Shown here piece after piece: positions 51,449 to 59,487 of a stretch of DNA of 64,000 bases. This DNA is from JAFAMS01 sp049520515. GTDB taxonomy: Bacteria; Vulcanimicrobiota; Vulcanimicrobiia; Vulcanimicrobiales; Vulcanimicrobiaceae. The stretch covers positions 124,001-188,000 of the forward strand of contig JBEKPS010000008.1 in assembly GCA_049520515.1 (NCBI GenBank), in the 5' to 3' direction. The notes below the pieces were generated by a model. That model did no database searches. It was not told where the DNA came from and was given only the letters and a program-made list of their open reading frames with translations. Positions within the stretch are counted from its first letter, which is position 1, and the number at the start of each line of letters is the position of its first letter. A program made the position numbers and the translations under genes.

Positions 51449-52948
51449 TCAGCCGCCGAGCTTGGCAAGCTCGTCCCGGACCCGGTCCGAGAACCGGGCG
51501 AAGGCTTCCCGGTAGGCCTCCGAGAGCTCTGGATTGGGGCGGTGCGTGCTCAAGGTCTTGATCTGCGATTTGACCTCGTCGAGCGAGTGCAGCGCGCCGA
51601 TCGCAAGACCCGCGTACATCGCCGCGCCGAAAGCCGACGCCTCATCATGATCCGAGACGCGCGCCTCGCATTCGAAGACGTCAGCGATCATTTGACGGAC
51701 GAACGCCGCGTGCGTGAGTCCACCTGAAAGCAACAGCGCCTGCGGATCGATCTTCATTTCTTTCATCACGCGTTGCACGCTATAGATCGCGAACACGACG
51801 CCCTCGAATGCGGCACGCACGATGTGCTTGGGCTCATGCGCGAGATCGAGGTTCAAGAATGCGCCGCGCAAATCGCCGCGCCAGTACGGTGCGCGTTCAC
51901 CGGAAAGAAACGGCAGCATCGTGAGGCCCTCAGCGCCGGGTTTGCACTGATTTGCAAGATCGACGGCGCGCAAGAAGCGTTGCTCTTGCGGCACGTCGTG
52001 GAGAAGCAGTGTGAAGAGCCATTCGAGCACTGCACCAGCCGAGCTGGTTGGCCCGCCGACAAGCCAATGCGTGTCATCGAAGATATAGCAGAACGTGCGG
52101 CAGTCTTTGTCGAGCACCGGCGCATCGCACACGATGCGGACAGCACCGCTCGTCCCAAGCGTCAGCGCGGCGACATCGGTTCCAATCGCGCCCGAGCCGA
52201 GATTTGCGCAGGCACCGTCGCTCGACGCGAGGACGACCGCCGTTTTCTCATCGAGGCCGAGCGTGCTTGCGACTTGCTTTTGTGTGATGGTCCGCCGTGT
52301 CGAGCATGCGACCGGCACCGAGAGCCGCTCGGGTTCGACGCGCGCCGCCGCTAGGGCGTTGGGGTCCCAGGTGCGGGTGCGTGTGTCGAGCATCCCCATC
52401 GCGGTACCGATGGCTTGATCGACCAGCCATTCTCCGGTCCAGCGGTGGATGAAGAGCTCTTTCATCCCAACGAAGCGCGACGCGCGCTTGAAGAGCGCCG
52501 GATCGTCGTCTGAGAGCCAGCGGAGTTTGCAGAGCGGCAGCATCGGATGCATCGGCGCGCCCGTCCGCGCGTAAAGATCGGCCGCCGTTCCATCTTCGCG
52601 CCAGCCTTCCGCGATTTTGGCGCTGCGGCGATCCATCCAATTGACGAGCGGCGAAACCGGCTCGCCGCGCTCATCGACTGCCAGGACGCCGTGCATCGCG
52701 GCCGAGAAGCCGATTGCGAGCGGCTGCACGGCGCGAAGCTTGATCTCGTCGATGACCTTGCGCAGACACTCCATCGTGGCGCGGTAGATCTCGTCGGCAT
52801 CTTGCTCGACGTGTCCGGGTGCGGGCGTCGAGAGCGCGTAGCGTTTTGTTGCCTCGGACAGCTCGTGGCCGTCCGAGGCAGCGTTTGCGACCACTTTGAC
52901 TGCGGTCGTGCCGAGATCGATGCCGATGAGGGCGCCTTCGCCCGGCAC
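51449..52948 (-). CDS. FGGY-family carbohydrate kinase, probably gluconokinase-like
   Basis: 499-residue sugar kinase of the hexokinase/actin fold. Phosphate loop GIDLGTTAVKVV, second signature GFSAAMHGVLAVD, TLGTSGAVRIV and the adenosine-site LLLSGGLTHAAFVRQM are visible. The SAAMH stretch and the neighbouring sugar-acid MFS permease favour a gluconate-type kinase, but xylulose or another polyol is possible. GTG 52948 is just after the permease stop (TAG then C then GTG), so the two form an operon. Confidence 0.85.
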   Translation of the reverse strand: MPGEGALIGIDLGTTAVKVVANAASDGHELSEATKRYALSTPAPGHVEQDADEIYRATMECLRKVIDEIKLRAVQPLAIGFSAAMHGVLAVDERGEPVSPLVNWMDRRSAKIAEGWREDGTAADLYARTGAPMHPMLPLCKLRWLSDDDPALFKRASRFVGMKELFIHRWTGEWLVDQAIGTAMGMLDTRTRTWDPNALAAARVEPERLSVPVACSTRRTITQKQVASTLGLDEKTAVVLASSDGACANLGSGAIGTDVAALTLGTSGAVRIVCDAPVLDKDCRTFCYIFDDTHWLVGGPTSSAGAVLEWLFTLLLHDVPQEQRFLRAVDLANQCKPGAEGLTMLPFLSGERAPYWRGDLRGAFLNLDLAHEPKHIVRAAFEGVVFAIYSVQRVMKEMKIDPQALLLSGGLTHAAFVRQMIADVFECEARVSDHDEASAFGAAMYAGLAIGALHSLDEVKSQIKTLSTHRPNPELSEAYREAFARFSDRVRDELAKLGG

Positions 52949-52949
52949 G

Positions 52950-54248
52950 CTAGACGGGTTCCGGAATCGGTTCGATCTTGCCGAGCAAGAACACGTACGA
53001 GAGAATGCCGATCACGAGCACGATCGCCGCGATCAGGAATGCGTTCGTGAACGATTGTGTCCCGCCGACGATGTAGCCCGTAACGATGGGTGCGGCGATG
53101 CCGCTGACGTTGTTGAAAAAGTTCATGATCGAACCAACGGTGCCGACGCTCCCTTTCGGAGCGATCAGTGCGGGGATCGACCAGCCGATCGGCGCCGAGA
53201 ACGCGAGACCGCCGAGCGCAATCGAAATCCAGACGAGCGCAATGTGCGGATCGTTTGTCGTCGTCGCACCTGCGATCGCAAGACCAAGCAGCATTCCAAG
53301 CACGAGGAAGAACTTACGCACGCGCGTTGATTCCATGCCGCGCGAAACCAAGTAGTCGACGAGCCAGCCACCGATGACTAAGTCGGTGATCGTTGCAACA
53401 CCCCACGGAATCGCGGTGTACAACCCGGACTTGAGAATATCCCAATGCTGGGTTTTCACGAGATAGGTGGGCAGCCACGTCAAGAACAGATAGAACGAAT
53501 AACCATACGCCGCAAAGCCAATCGTGAGTCCCCACACCTTAGTTTTGGTGAGCAGATATCCGAGCGTCGCGCCGCCGCCTGCCGACGATGCGCCTTCTTC
53601 TTGCGCGCCGCCTTCTTGAATGTAACGGCGTTCTTCTTCGCTTAAGCGTTTGTCTTGACTCGGGCTGCGATAGTAGACGTAGAAGAGCGCGAAATAAATT
53701 AGGCTGGCGAAACCGGTGACGATGAACATCGCGCGCCATCCCCAGAAGAATGCGATTGCCGCGACGATCGGGACGCCGATCACGTTCGAGAATTTTGCTG
53801 CCGCATCAAAGAGCGACGTTGCGAGTCCGCGCTCGCTCAGCGGAAACCAATAGCCTGTCGCCTTCGAGCTAACGGGGAACGCCGGTGTTTCCGCGACGCC
53901 GAGAATCAGACGCGAGATGAAGATGTGCCAAAACCCGGACGCGGCCGCTGTGATGAAACACGCGATGCCCCAGAAGAACGCGCCGACACGTCCGATTGTA
54001 AGCACTCCGTAGCGATCGAGTACGACCCCGACGGGTATTTGTAAGATCGCGTACGTCCACGCGAATCCGCTCGAGAGGTACCCGAACTCGACGTCGGTGA
54101 GTCCGAAATCGTGTGTGAAGGCTGGATGCGCGACAGAGAGATTCACCCGGTCGAAGTAGTTGATCAAAATTCCGAAACCGAGCAGAAGCCCAATCCACCA
54201 GCGGAGATTTGTATGCGGCCGAACCCGGCCTATCGATGCAGTCGCCAT
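52950..54248 (-). CDS. MFS transporter of the anion:cation symporter type (sugar acid)
   Basis: 432 residues, 12 likely helices, resembling hexuronate, galactonate or glucarate permeases of the ACS family: WWIGLLLGFGILINYFDRVNLSVAHP at helix 1, RLILGVAETPAFPVSSKATGYWFP after helix 4 and IGWSIPALIAPKGSVGTVGSIMNF late. ATG 54248 has GGAGGGAGA directly upstream. It precedes the FGGY kinase, suggesting uptake and phosphorylation of a sugar acid. A palindrome lies between it and murA. Confidence 0.86.
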   Translation of the reverse strand: MATASIGRVRPHTNLRWWIGLLLGFGILINYFDRVNLSVAHPAFTHDFGLTDVEFGYLSSGFAWTYAILQIPVGVVLDRYGVLTIGRVGAFFWGIACFITAAASGFWHIFISRLILGVAETPAFPVSSKATGYWFPLSERGLATSLFDAAAKFSNVIGVPIVAAIAFFWGWRAMFIVTGFASLIYFALFYVYYRSPSQDKRLSEEERRYIQEGGAQEEGASSAGGGATLGYLLTKTKVWGLTIGFAAYGYSFYLFLTWLPTYLVKTQHWDILKSGLYTAIPWGVATITDLVIGGWLVDYLVSRGMESTRVRKFFLVLGMLLGLAIAGATTTNDPHIALVWISIALGGLAFSAPIGWSIPALIAPKGSVGTVGSIMNFFNNVSGIAAPIVTGYIVGGTQSFTNAFLIAAIVLVIGILSYVFLLGKIEPIPEPV

Positions 54249-54281
54249 GTCTCTCCCTCCGGGCAAAACACCCTTGGAAAG

Positions 54282-54295
54282 GGTAACAGGTTACC
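54282..54295. promoter_or_regulatory. palindromic operator candidate between MFS permease and murA
   Basis: GGTAAC-AG-GTTACC, a perfect 6-2-6 inverted repeat, 34 nt upstream of the permease ATG in the 90-nt divergent gap. Size and place fit a dimeric regulator (for example GntR- or LacI-family) controlling the sugar-acid operon. No regulator gene is adjacent. Confidence 0.45.
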
Positions 54296-54338
54296 AGTTG
54301 CGCGGAAACTCTCTTAGGGAAAGCGAATTACCAAAAAC

Positions 54339-55691
54339 GTGAATTTCTTAGATAGGCTGGAGACCACGCTGCGTATTCGCGGCGGGTACCAGCTGAGCGG
54401 TGAGGTCCGTACACAAGGCGCTAAAAATGCTGCCCTACCGATCATGGCAGCGTCGCTCCTGGCAAAGGGCCCGGTAACGCTCCATCGGATTCCGCGGATC
54501 ACTGACGTTTCCGTAATGTGGTCGCTGCTCGAGGCGCTCGGCGCGCGCCTGAAGCTCGAAGACAGTCACACGCTCACGATCGACTCGACCAATGTCGGCA
54601 CGCACCGGGCGCCGTACACGCTGGTCCGCAAATTGGCGGCTTCATTCGACGTTACCGGGGCGCTTCTGGGCCGTTTCGGCCGGGCCGAAGTCCCGCTTCC
54701 GGGCGGCTGCATCCTCGGGACTCGCGCGACCGACATGCACGAGTCCGCATTTCGGTCGCTGGGCGCCAACGTCAAAAACGAGCACGGTTATTTGGTCGCC
54801 GACGCGGGTGGAAAACGCCTCAAGAGTGGCAAGATTTCGCTGCGCACCCCCAGCATCGGCGCGACGAAGAACGCCATGCTGGCCGCGGTGACCGCCTCGG
54901 GCGAGACGATCATTGAAAATGCCGCGCTCGAACCCGAAGTCGTCGATCTCGCGCAATTTCTGTCGCTGATGGGCGCGAAAATCAAGGGGATTGGGACGGA
55001 GACGCTCGTCATCGCCGGTGTCAAAGAGCTGCACGGCGTCGAGTACACGATCATCCCTGACCGGATCGTGGCGGGGACGCTTGCCCTCTGCGGTGCCGCG
55101 ACCCGCGGAAAGGTGACCGTCACCGACTGCCGCCCCTCGCATCTCGAAGCGCTGCTCGGCAAACTCACGGAGTGCGGCGTCAAGGTCGAGACCGGTAATG
55201 ACTATATCCGGATCGAGGCCGACGCCGTGAAGGGCGGAACCGACATTCTCACCGCGCCCTATCCGGGCTTTGCGACCGACCTGCAGCCGCCGATGCTCTC
55301 GTTCTTGTGCACGTGCCCCGGAACGAGCGTTGTCGAGGAGACGATCTTCAACGCGCGCTTCTCGTACGTGAACGAGCTCGCGCGTATGGGCGCGGACGTT
55401 CGCGTCTCGATGGAAAGCAACACCGCCTTGATCAAGGGGACCGAGCGCTTGACGGGAGCGCCTGTCGAAGCGCCGGACATTCGTGCCGGCGCCGCGCTTG
55501 TCGTCGCCGGACTGGCAGCAGCGGGCGAGACGGAGATCATGGGGCTCGAGTACATCGACCGAGGGCACGAACGCTTAGAAGAGATGCTGACGACCCTTGG
55601 CGCACAAGTACGGAGGAGCAGCGGCATCACGCCGCTCTCCGAGCCTGCCGGCCTTTTTGAAACGAGCGAGTATCCCAAGGTCGCGATGTAA
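54339..55691 (+). CDS. murA: UDP-N-acetylglucosamine 1-carboxyvinyltransferase
   Basis: 450-residue enzyme that transfers enolpyruvate to UDP-GlcNAc, the first committed step of peptidoglycan synthesis. RTQGAKNAALPIMAASLL near the N-terminus, the active-site loop PLPGGCILGTRATDMH with the catalytic Cys (the fosfomycin target, so the enzyme is predicted sensitive) and late DIRAGAALVVAGLAAAG and EYIDRGHERLEE are present. GTG 54339 is the start; no clear Shine-Dalgarno. Follows the atp operon in Clostridia too, but here a 3-kb opposed insert separates them. Confidence 0.95.
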   Translation: MNFLDRLETTLRIRGGYQLSGEVRTQGAKNAALPIMAASLLAKGPVTLHRIPRITDVSVMWSLLEALGARLKLEDSHTLTIDSTNVGTHRAPYTLVRKLAASFDVTGALLGRFGRAEVPLPGGCILGTRATDMHESAFRSLGANVKNEHGYLVADAGGKRLKSGKISLRTPSIGATKNAMLAAVTASGETIIENAALEPEVVDLAQFLSLMGAKIKGIGTETLVIAGVKELHGVEYTIIPDRIVAGTLALCGAATRGKVTVTDCRPSHLEALLGKLTECGVKVETGNDYIRIEADAVKGGTDILTAPYPGFATDLQPPMLSFLCTCPGTSVVEETIFNARFSYVNELARMGADVRVSMESNTALIKGTERLTGAPVEAPDIRAGAALVVAGLAAAGETEIMGLEYIDRGHERLEEMLTTLGAQVRRSSGITPLSEPAGLFETSEYPKVAM

Positions 55692-55739
55692 ACAGCGCGT
55701 AGTCTCGCCGTTCAAGGCCACTGTTTAGGAGCTTCTACC

Positions 55740-56720
55740 CTGGAAATCGGAATCGATCTTGGCACTGCCAATGTCTTGGTGTATGTAAGAGGCAAAGGCA
55801 TCGTTCTTCGCGAGCCGTCTGTTGTAGCAAAAGACATTCGCACAAATCGTACGCTGGCGGTCGGTGAAGAAGCCCGACTAATGCTGGGCAAGACGCCGAG
55901 TAACATTCAAGCCATCCGTCCGCTTCGCGACGGCGTCATCGCCGACTTCGAAGTGACCGAAGCGATGCTAAATTATTTCATCAAGAAGGTCACGCGGAAT
56001 CGTTCGATTTTCGAAACGCTGTTTAAGCCGAAACCTGCCGTGACGATTTGCGTTCCCGCAGAGATCACGAGCGTCGAAGAACGCGCGGTGCGCGATGCAG
56101 CAAAGCTCGCCGGTGCGCGCACCGTTGACATTATCGAAGAACCGATGGCAGCGGCGATTGGTGCGGGACTTCCGATCGACGGACCGTCCGGCAACATGGT
56201 CGTTGATATCGGCGGCGGTACGACCGACGTCGCAGTCATTTCGCTTGGCGGTATCGTCGTCTCGCAATCGATTCGCGTTGCCGGTAACAAGCTCGACGAA
56301 GCGATCATCCGGCACATTCGCCGCGTTTACAATTTGATGATCGGCGAACGTACTTCCGAAGAAATCAAGATCAAAATTGGTTCTGCATATCGCCTCGAGC
56401 AGGAATTGGCGATGGAGATTCGCGGACGCGATTTGATCAACGGTCTTCCCAAGACGGTAAAGATCACGAGCGAAGAAGTGCGCGAAGCGCTTTCGGAGCC
56501 CGTGCAGGCGATCGTCGAAGCGGTAAAGTCCGTGCTGGAAAAGACTCCGCCCGAACTCGCAGCTGACATCATCGATCGCGGCATCATCTTGACCGGCGGC
56601 GGCGCGCTGTTACGCGGTCTCGATACGCTGTTGGGCGAGGTCACGGGGATACCCGTGATCGTGGCCGAGGATCCGATGTCGTGCGTTGCGATCGGAACGG
56701 GGCAGCGCGTTCGCGCGTAA
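55740..56720 (+). CDS. mreB2: MreB/Mbl actin homologue with apparent CTG start
   Basis: 326-residue MreB-family protein, second paralogue in the window. Phosphate-1 GIDLGTANVLVY at residue 4, VVDIGGGTTDVAVISLGG and the adenosine motif IILTGGGALLRGLD are intact. The murA stop is in the same frame, and between it and TTG 55776 there is no ATG, GTG or TTG. TTG 55776 would remove the nucleotide-binding GIDLGTAN. CTG 55740 has a perfect AGGAG 8 nt upstream and gives (M)EIGIDLGTAN. In Firmicutes mbl also lies near murA. Confidence 0.93.
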   Translation: MEIGIDLGTANVLVYVRGKGIVLREPSVVAKDIRTNRTLAVGEEARLMLGKTPSNIQAIRPLRDGVIADFEVTEAMLNYFIKKVTRNRSIFETLFKPKPAVTICVPAEITSVEERAVRDAAKLAGARTVDIIEEPMAAAIGAGLPIDGPSGNMVVDIGGGTTDVAVISLGGIVVSQSIRVAGNKLDEAIIRHIRRVYNLMIGERTSEEIKIKIGSAYRLEQELAMEIRGRDLINGLPKTVKITSEEVREALSEPVQAIVEAVKSVLEKTPPELAADIIDRGIILTGGGALLRGLDTLLGEVTGIPVIVAEDPMSCVAIGTGQRVRA

Positions 56721-56729
56721 GCGAGCTCC

Positions 56730-57392
56730 ATGCGAAGCGCCGTTAAGAACGTTATCGACGCGCGTAAGGAGCCGCTCGAAGCGGTTTTGGATGCAGTGAC
56801 CGCCGTCGTCGTCGGCGGCGGTATCGTCGTCTATCCGACCGATACCGTGTATTCGATCGGATGCGATCCATATGAGCGCGAAGCGATCGATAAAATCTAC
56901 GCGAGCAAAGCGCGTCCGCACGAAGGTCCGCTGAGCCTATATCTTGCCAGCGTGCAAGAAGCGCTCGAATACACGAGCGCAAATCCATTCGCGGCGGTCG
57001 CTGTGAGACGCACGATGCCAGGACCGATCGCGCTCGTGATTCCCCGGCCGGCATTCATTCCGGAGCGCGTCACGTGGGGAAACGACGGTCTTGGATTACG
57101 CGTACCCGATCATCCGCTCGCATCGGCAATCCTCGACCGCTGCGGTCCGCTGGCCGGAACGAGCGCGAGCCGCGGTGATGATCCGCCGTATCGGGGTGAA
57201 GACGACCTCTCGCTTCTTCCGGATTGCGATCTTGCCGTGCTAGATGGCCCGACGCCGCAGCGCGCGCGTTCGACGATCTTGGACATCACGCGTCCGACGC
57301 CACGGATCGTGCGCAACGGAGTGATACCGGCAGAGGTCTTGGAGGAGATGCTGGGTACGACCATCGCGCGTCCCTACGATCCGCATAAGTGA
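56730..57392 (+). CDS. tsaC: threonylcarbamoyl-AMP synthase (Sua5/YrdC/TsaC family)
   Basis: 220 residues. Makes threonylcarbamoyl-adenylate from threonine, bicarbonate and ATP for t6A37 of ANN-decoding tRNAs. Motifs: VYPTDTVYSIGCDPYE, IYASKARPHEGPLSLYLAS and the late GTSASRGDD; the family usually has GTSAN, so Asn is Ser here. No Sua5 C-terminal domain. ATG 56730, 9 nt after mreB2; the stop overlaps the next gene (GTGA). Confidence 0.88.
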   Translation: MRSAVKNVIDARKEPLEAVLDAVTAVVVGGGIVVYPTDTVYSIGCDPYEREAIDKIYASKARPHEGPLSLYLASVQEALEYTSANPFAAVAVRRTMPGPIALVIPRPAFIPERVTWGNDGLGLRVPDHPLASAILDRCGPLAGTSASRGDDPPYRGEDDLSLLPDCDLAVLDGPTPQRARSTILDITRPTPRIVRNGVIPAEVLEEMLGTTIARPYDPHK

Positions 57393-58093
57393 ACATCACG
57401 CGAAAGCATTTCAAACTCGTCGTTGTCTTGAGCTCGGCCGTTTTGGCGTCGCCGAGTGCGCTCGCGTTTGCAGCGCCGACTCCGGCGCCGCCGGCCAGTG
57501 CAGCTCCATCGGCCGGTGCGACGCTCAACGATCCCGGCGTTTACACGATCAGCGGCCAGAATCTCACCTGGAACCAGCGTAGCGGTGATTTCACAATTCC
57601 AAGCGACGTGAAGTTCACGCAGCCCGGGACTGACGTCACCGGCGATCATGCAACCGGCAATTCGATTACCAAGAGCGTGAAGATCACGGGTCACGTCATC
57701 TTGCACAACGCGAAGCCGGTCTCAACCGTCGGCATTACGGCGAAGACCGCATCAAGCGAGCCGCAAACGTTGATGAGCGACGAGCTCGACGTGGACGGTC
57801 CGACGAAGAATTACACGGCGATCGGCAACGTGAAATACTCGCAAGGCTCGAAGGTCGTTACGGCAGAGCGCGGCCAGCTGGATCAACTCAAGCATTTACT
57901 CGTTCTCACCGGAAACGTGCACATCGACGACACCGCGACGGGACAGACGATGATTGCCGACAACGTTACGTACGATACGTCGAGCGAAACGGTGACGGCG
58001 ACCGGAAAGCCCGGCGCACCGTTCCAGATTCGCGCACCGGTGCAATCCGCACCGGGTACGCCCGCGCCGTCGAAGCCGCCGAAGCGGAGATAA
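57389..58093 (+). CDS. OstA/LptA-like periplasmic protein
   Basis: 234 residues. N-terminal signal sequence (KLVVVLSSAVLASPSALAFA), an Ala/Pro linker, then a beta-jellyroll-like region with repeated 'D...V..Y' strands: GDFTIPSDVKFT, ADNVTYDTSSETVTATG, and SDELDVDGPTKNYTAIGNVKY, as in OstA-like N-terminal/LptA domains that carry LPS across the periplasm. A proline-rich tail ends KPPKRR. GTG start coupled to tsaC. LptC/LptB genes are not in the window. Confidence 0.78.
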   Translation: MNITRKHFKLVVVLSSAVLASPSALAFAAPTPAPPASAAPSAGATLNDPGVYTISGQNLTWNQRSGDFTIPSDVKFTQPGTDVTGDHATGNSITKSVKITGHVILHNAKPVSTVGITAKTASSEPQTLMSDELDVDGPTKNYTAIGNVKYSQGSKVVTAERGQLDQLKHLLVLTGNVHIDDTATGQTMIADNVTYDTSSETVTATGKPGAPFQIRAPVQSAPGTPAPSKPPKRR

Positions 58094-58095
58094 GC

Positions 58096-59487
58096 ACGCA
58101 GCCGCTGTTCGGCGATGCGGTTGAACCGCAGCCTTCGCGCAAGCGGCCGTCGCCAAATGCGCCGCTCGCGGCGCGGATGCGCCCGCACACAATCGACGAG
58201 TTTGTCGGACAGGAGCATCTCGTCGGTGAAGGACGCGCGCTCCGTCGCGCAATCGAATCCGACACCGTTCCATCGATGATTTTGTGGGGACCACCCGGCA
58301 CGGGAAAGACAACCCTGGCCGAGATTATCGCGCAGACAACAGGCGCGCGCTTCGTCGCTCTTTCTGCCGTCAGCGCCGGCGTAGCCGATTTACGAAAAGT
58401 CGCGAGCGGCGCGCAAGAGCTGCAAAAAACCGGACGCCGCACCGCCCTGTTCGTCGATGAGATTCATCGCTTCAACAAAGCGCAACAAGATGCGGTGCTG
58501 CCGTACGTCGAGGACGGGACGATTACGCTCATCGGCGCGACGACCGAGAATCCGTCCTTCGAAGTCATCTCTGCATTGCTGTCGCGCTCGCGCGTGTTTG
58601 TCTTATACGCGCTTGGTGACGAACAGGTCGCGAGGATCGTCGACCGTGCGCTGCACGATACCGAACGCGGCCTCGGCAAATCGAAGGTAGTCCTAGAGCC
58701 CGCTGCCCGCGATGCGCTCGTCAATCTCGCCAACGGTGACGCACGCGCCGCGCTTAACACGCTCGAATTTGCAGCCACGCTCGCGAATGACGGCGTGATT
58801 ACGCCGGAAACGATCGCCGAAGCCTTGCAGCGGCGGGCGACCGGTTACGATAAAGCAGGCGAATCGCACTACGATACGATTAGCGCCTTCATCAAGACGA
58901 TTCGCGGCAGCGATCCGGATGGCGCGCTCTATTGGCTTGCACGCATGATCGATGGAGGCGAGGATCCGCTTTTCATCGTGCGGCGCCTCGTGGTTCTCGC
59001 GAGCGAAGACATTGGGCTCGCTGATTCGCGTGCACTCTCCGTTGCGGTCGCCGCGCAGCAAGCCGTGCACTTCATCGGAATGCCCGAAGGGTTTTACCCG
59101 CTCGCCCATGCGACGCTCTACTTGTCGCTGGCGCCGAAGAGCAACAGCATTGGTCAATCATATGGTGCAGCCGCAGCAGATGTCCAAAAGACGCGCAACG
59201 AGCCGGTGCCGTTGCATTTGCGCAATGCGTCGACGCCGCTGATGGAAGGGCTCGGCTACGGTGAGGGCTATCGCTATGCCCACGATGATTACGCCGTGAT
59301 GGGCGAAGGCGGGGATCTTCCGCCCGCGCAGCGCTTGCAATCCTATCTTCCGGAGTCGCTGAAAAATCGGGCCTACTACCAACCCGGCGAACAAGGCGAG
59401 GAGCGCAAGTACATCGATTGGATCGAGAAGCGACGCGGCGGTAAAAGAAAAGCCGCTGAACGCGATCCGTTCGAGGATGAACGATGA
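58096..59487 (+). CDS. rarA: replication-associated recombination ATPase RarA, non-canonical start
   Basis: AAA+ clamp-loader-like protein (about 463 residues) acting at stalled forks. The conserved N-terminal PLAARMRPHTIDEFVGQEHL, Walker A WGPPGTGKTTLAE, Walker B TALFVDEIHRFNKAQQD and sensor GATTENPSFEV are visible. The region before ATG 58177 (PLFGDAVEPQPSRKR to PLAAR) is family-typical but has no ATG, GTG or TTG in frame. ACG 58096 has GGAG 6 nt upstream and gives (M)QPLFGD; ATA 58090, in an ATAA overlap with the previous stop, gives (M)STQPLFGD. rarA-iscS order as in Firmicutes. Confidence 0.9.
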   Translation, partial: TQPLFGDAVEPQPSRKRPSPNAPLAARMRPHTIDEFVGQEHLVGEGRALRRAIESDTVPSMILWGPPGTGKTTLAEIIAQTTGARFVALSAVSAGVADLRKVASGAQELQKTGRRTALFVDEIHRFNKAQQDAVLPYVEDGTITLIGATTENPSFEVISALLSRSRVFVLYALGDEQVARIVDRALHDTERGLGKSKVVLEPAARDALVNLANGDARAALNTLEFAATLANDGVITPETIAEALQRRATGYDKAGESHYDTISAFIKTIRGSDPDGALYWLARMIDGGEDPLFIVRRLVVLASEDIGLADSRALSVAVAAQQAVHFIGMPEGFYPLAHATLYLSLAPKSNSIGQSYGAAAADVQKTRNEPVPLHLRNASTPLMEGLGYGEGYRYAHDDYAVMGEGGDLPPAQRLQSYLPESLKNRAYYQPGEQGEERKYIDWIEKRRGGKRKAAERDPFEDER

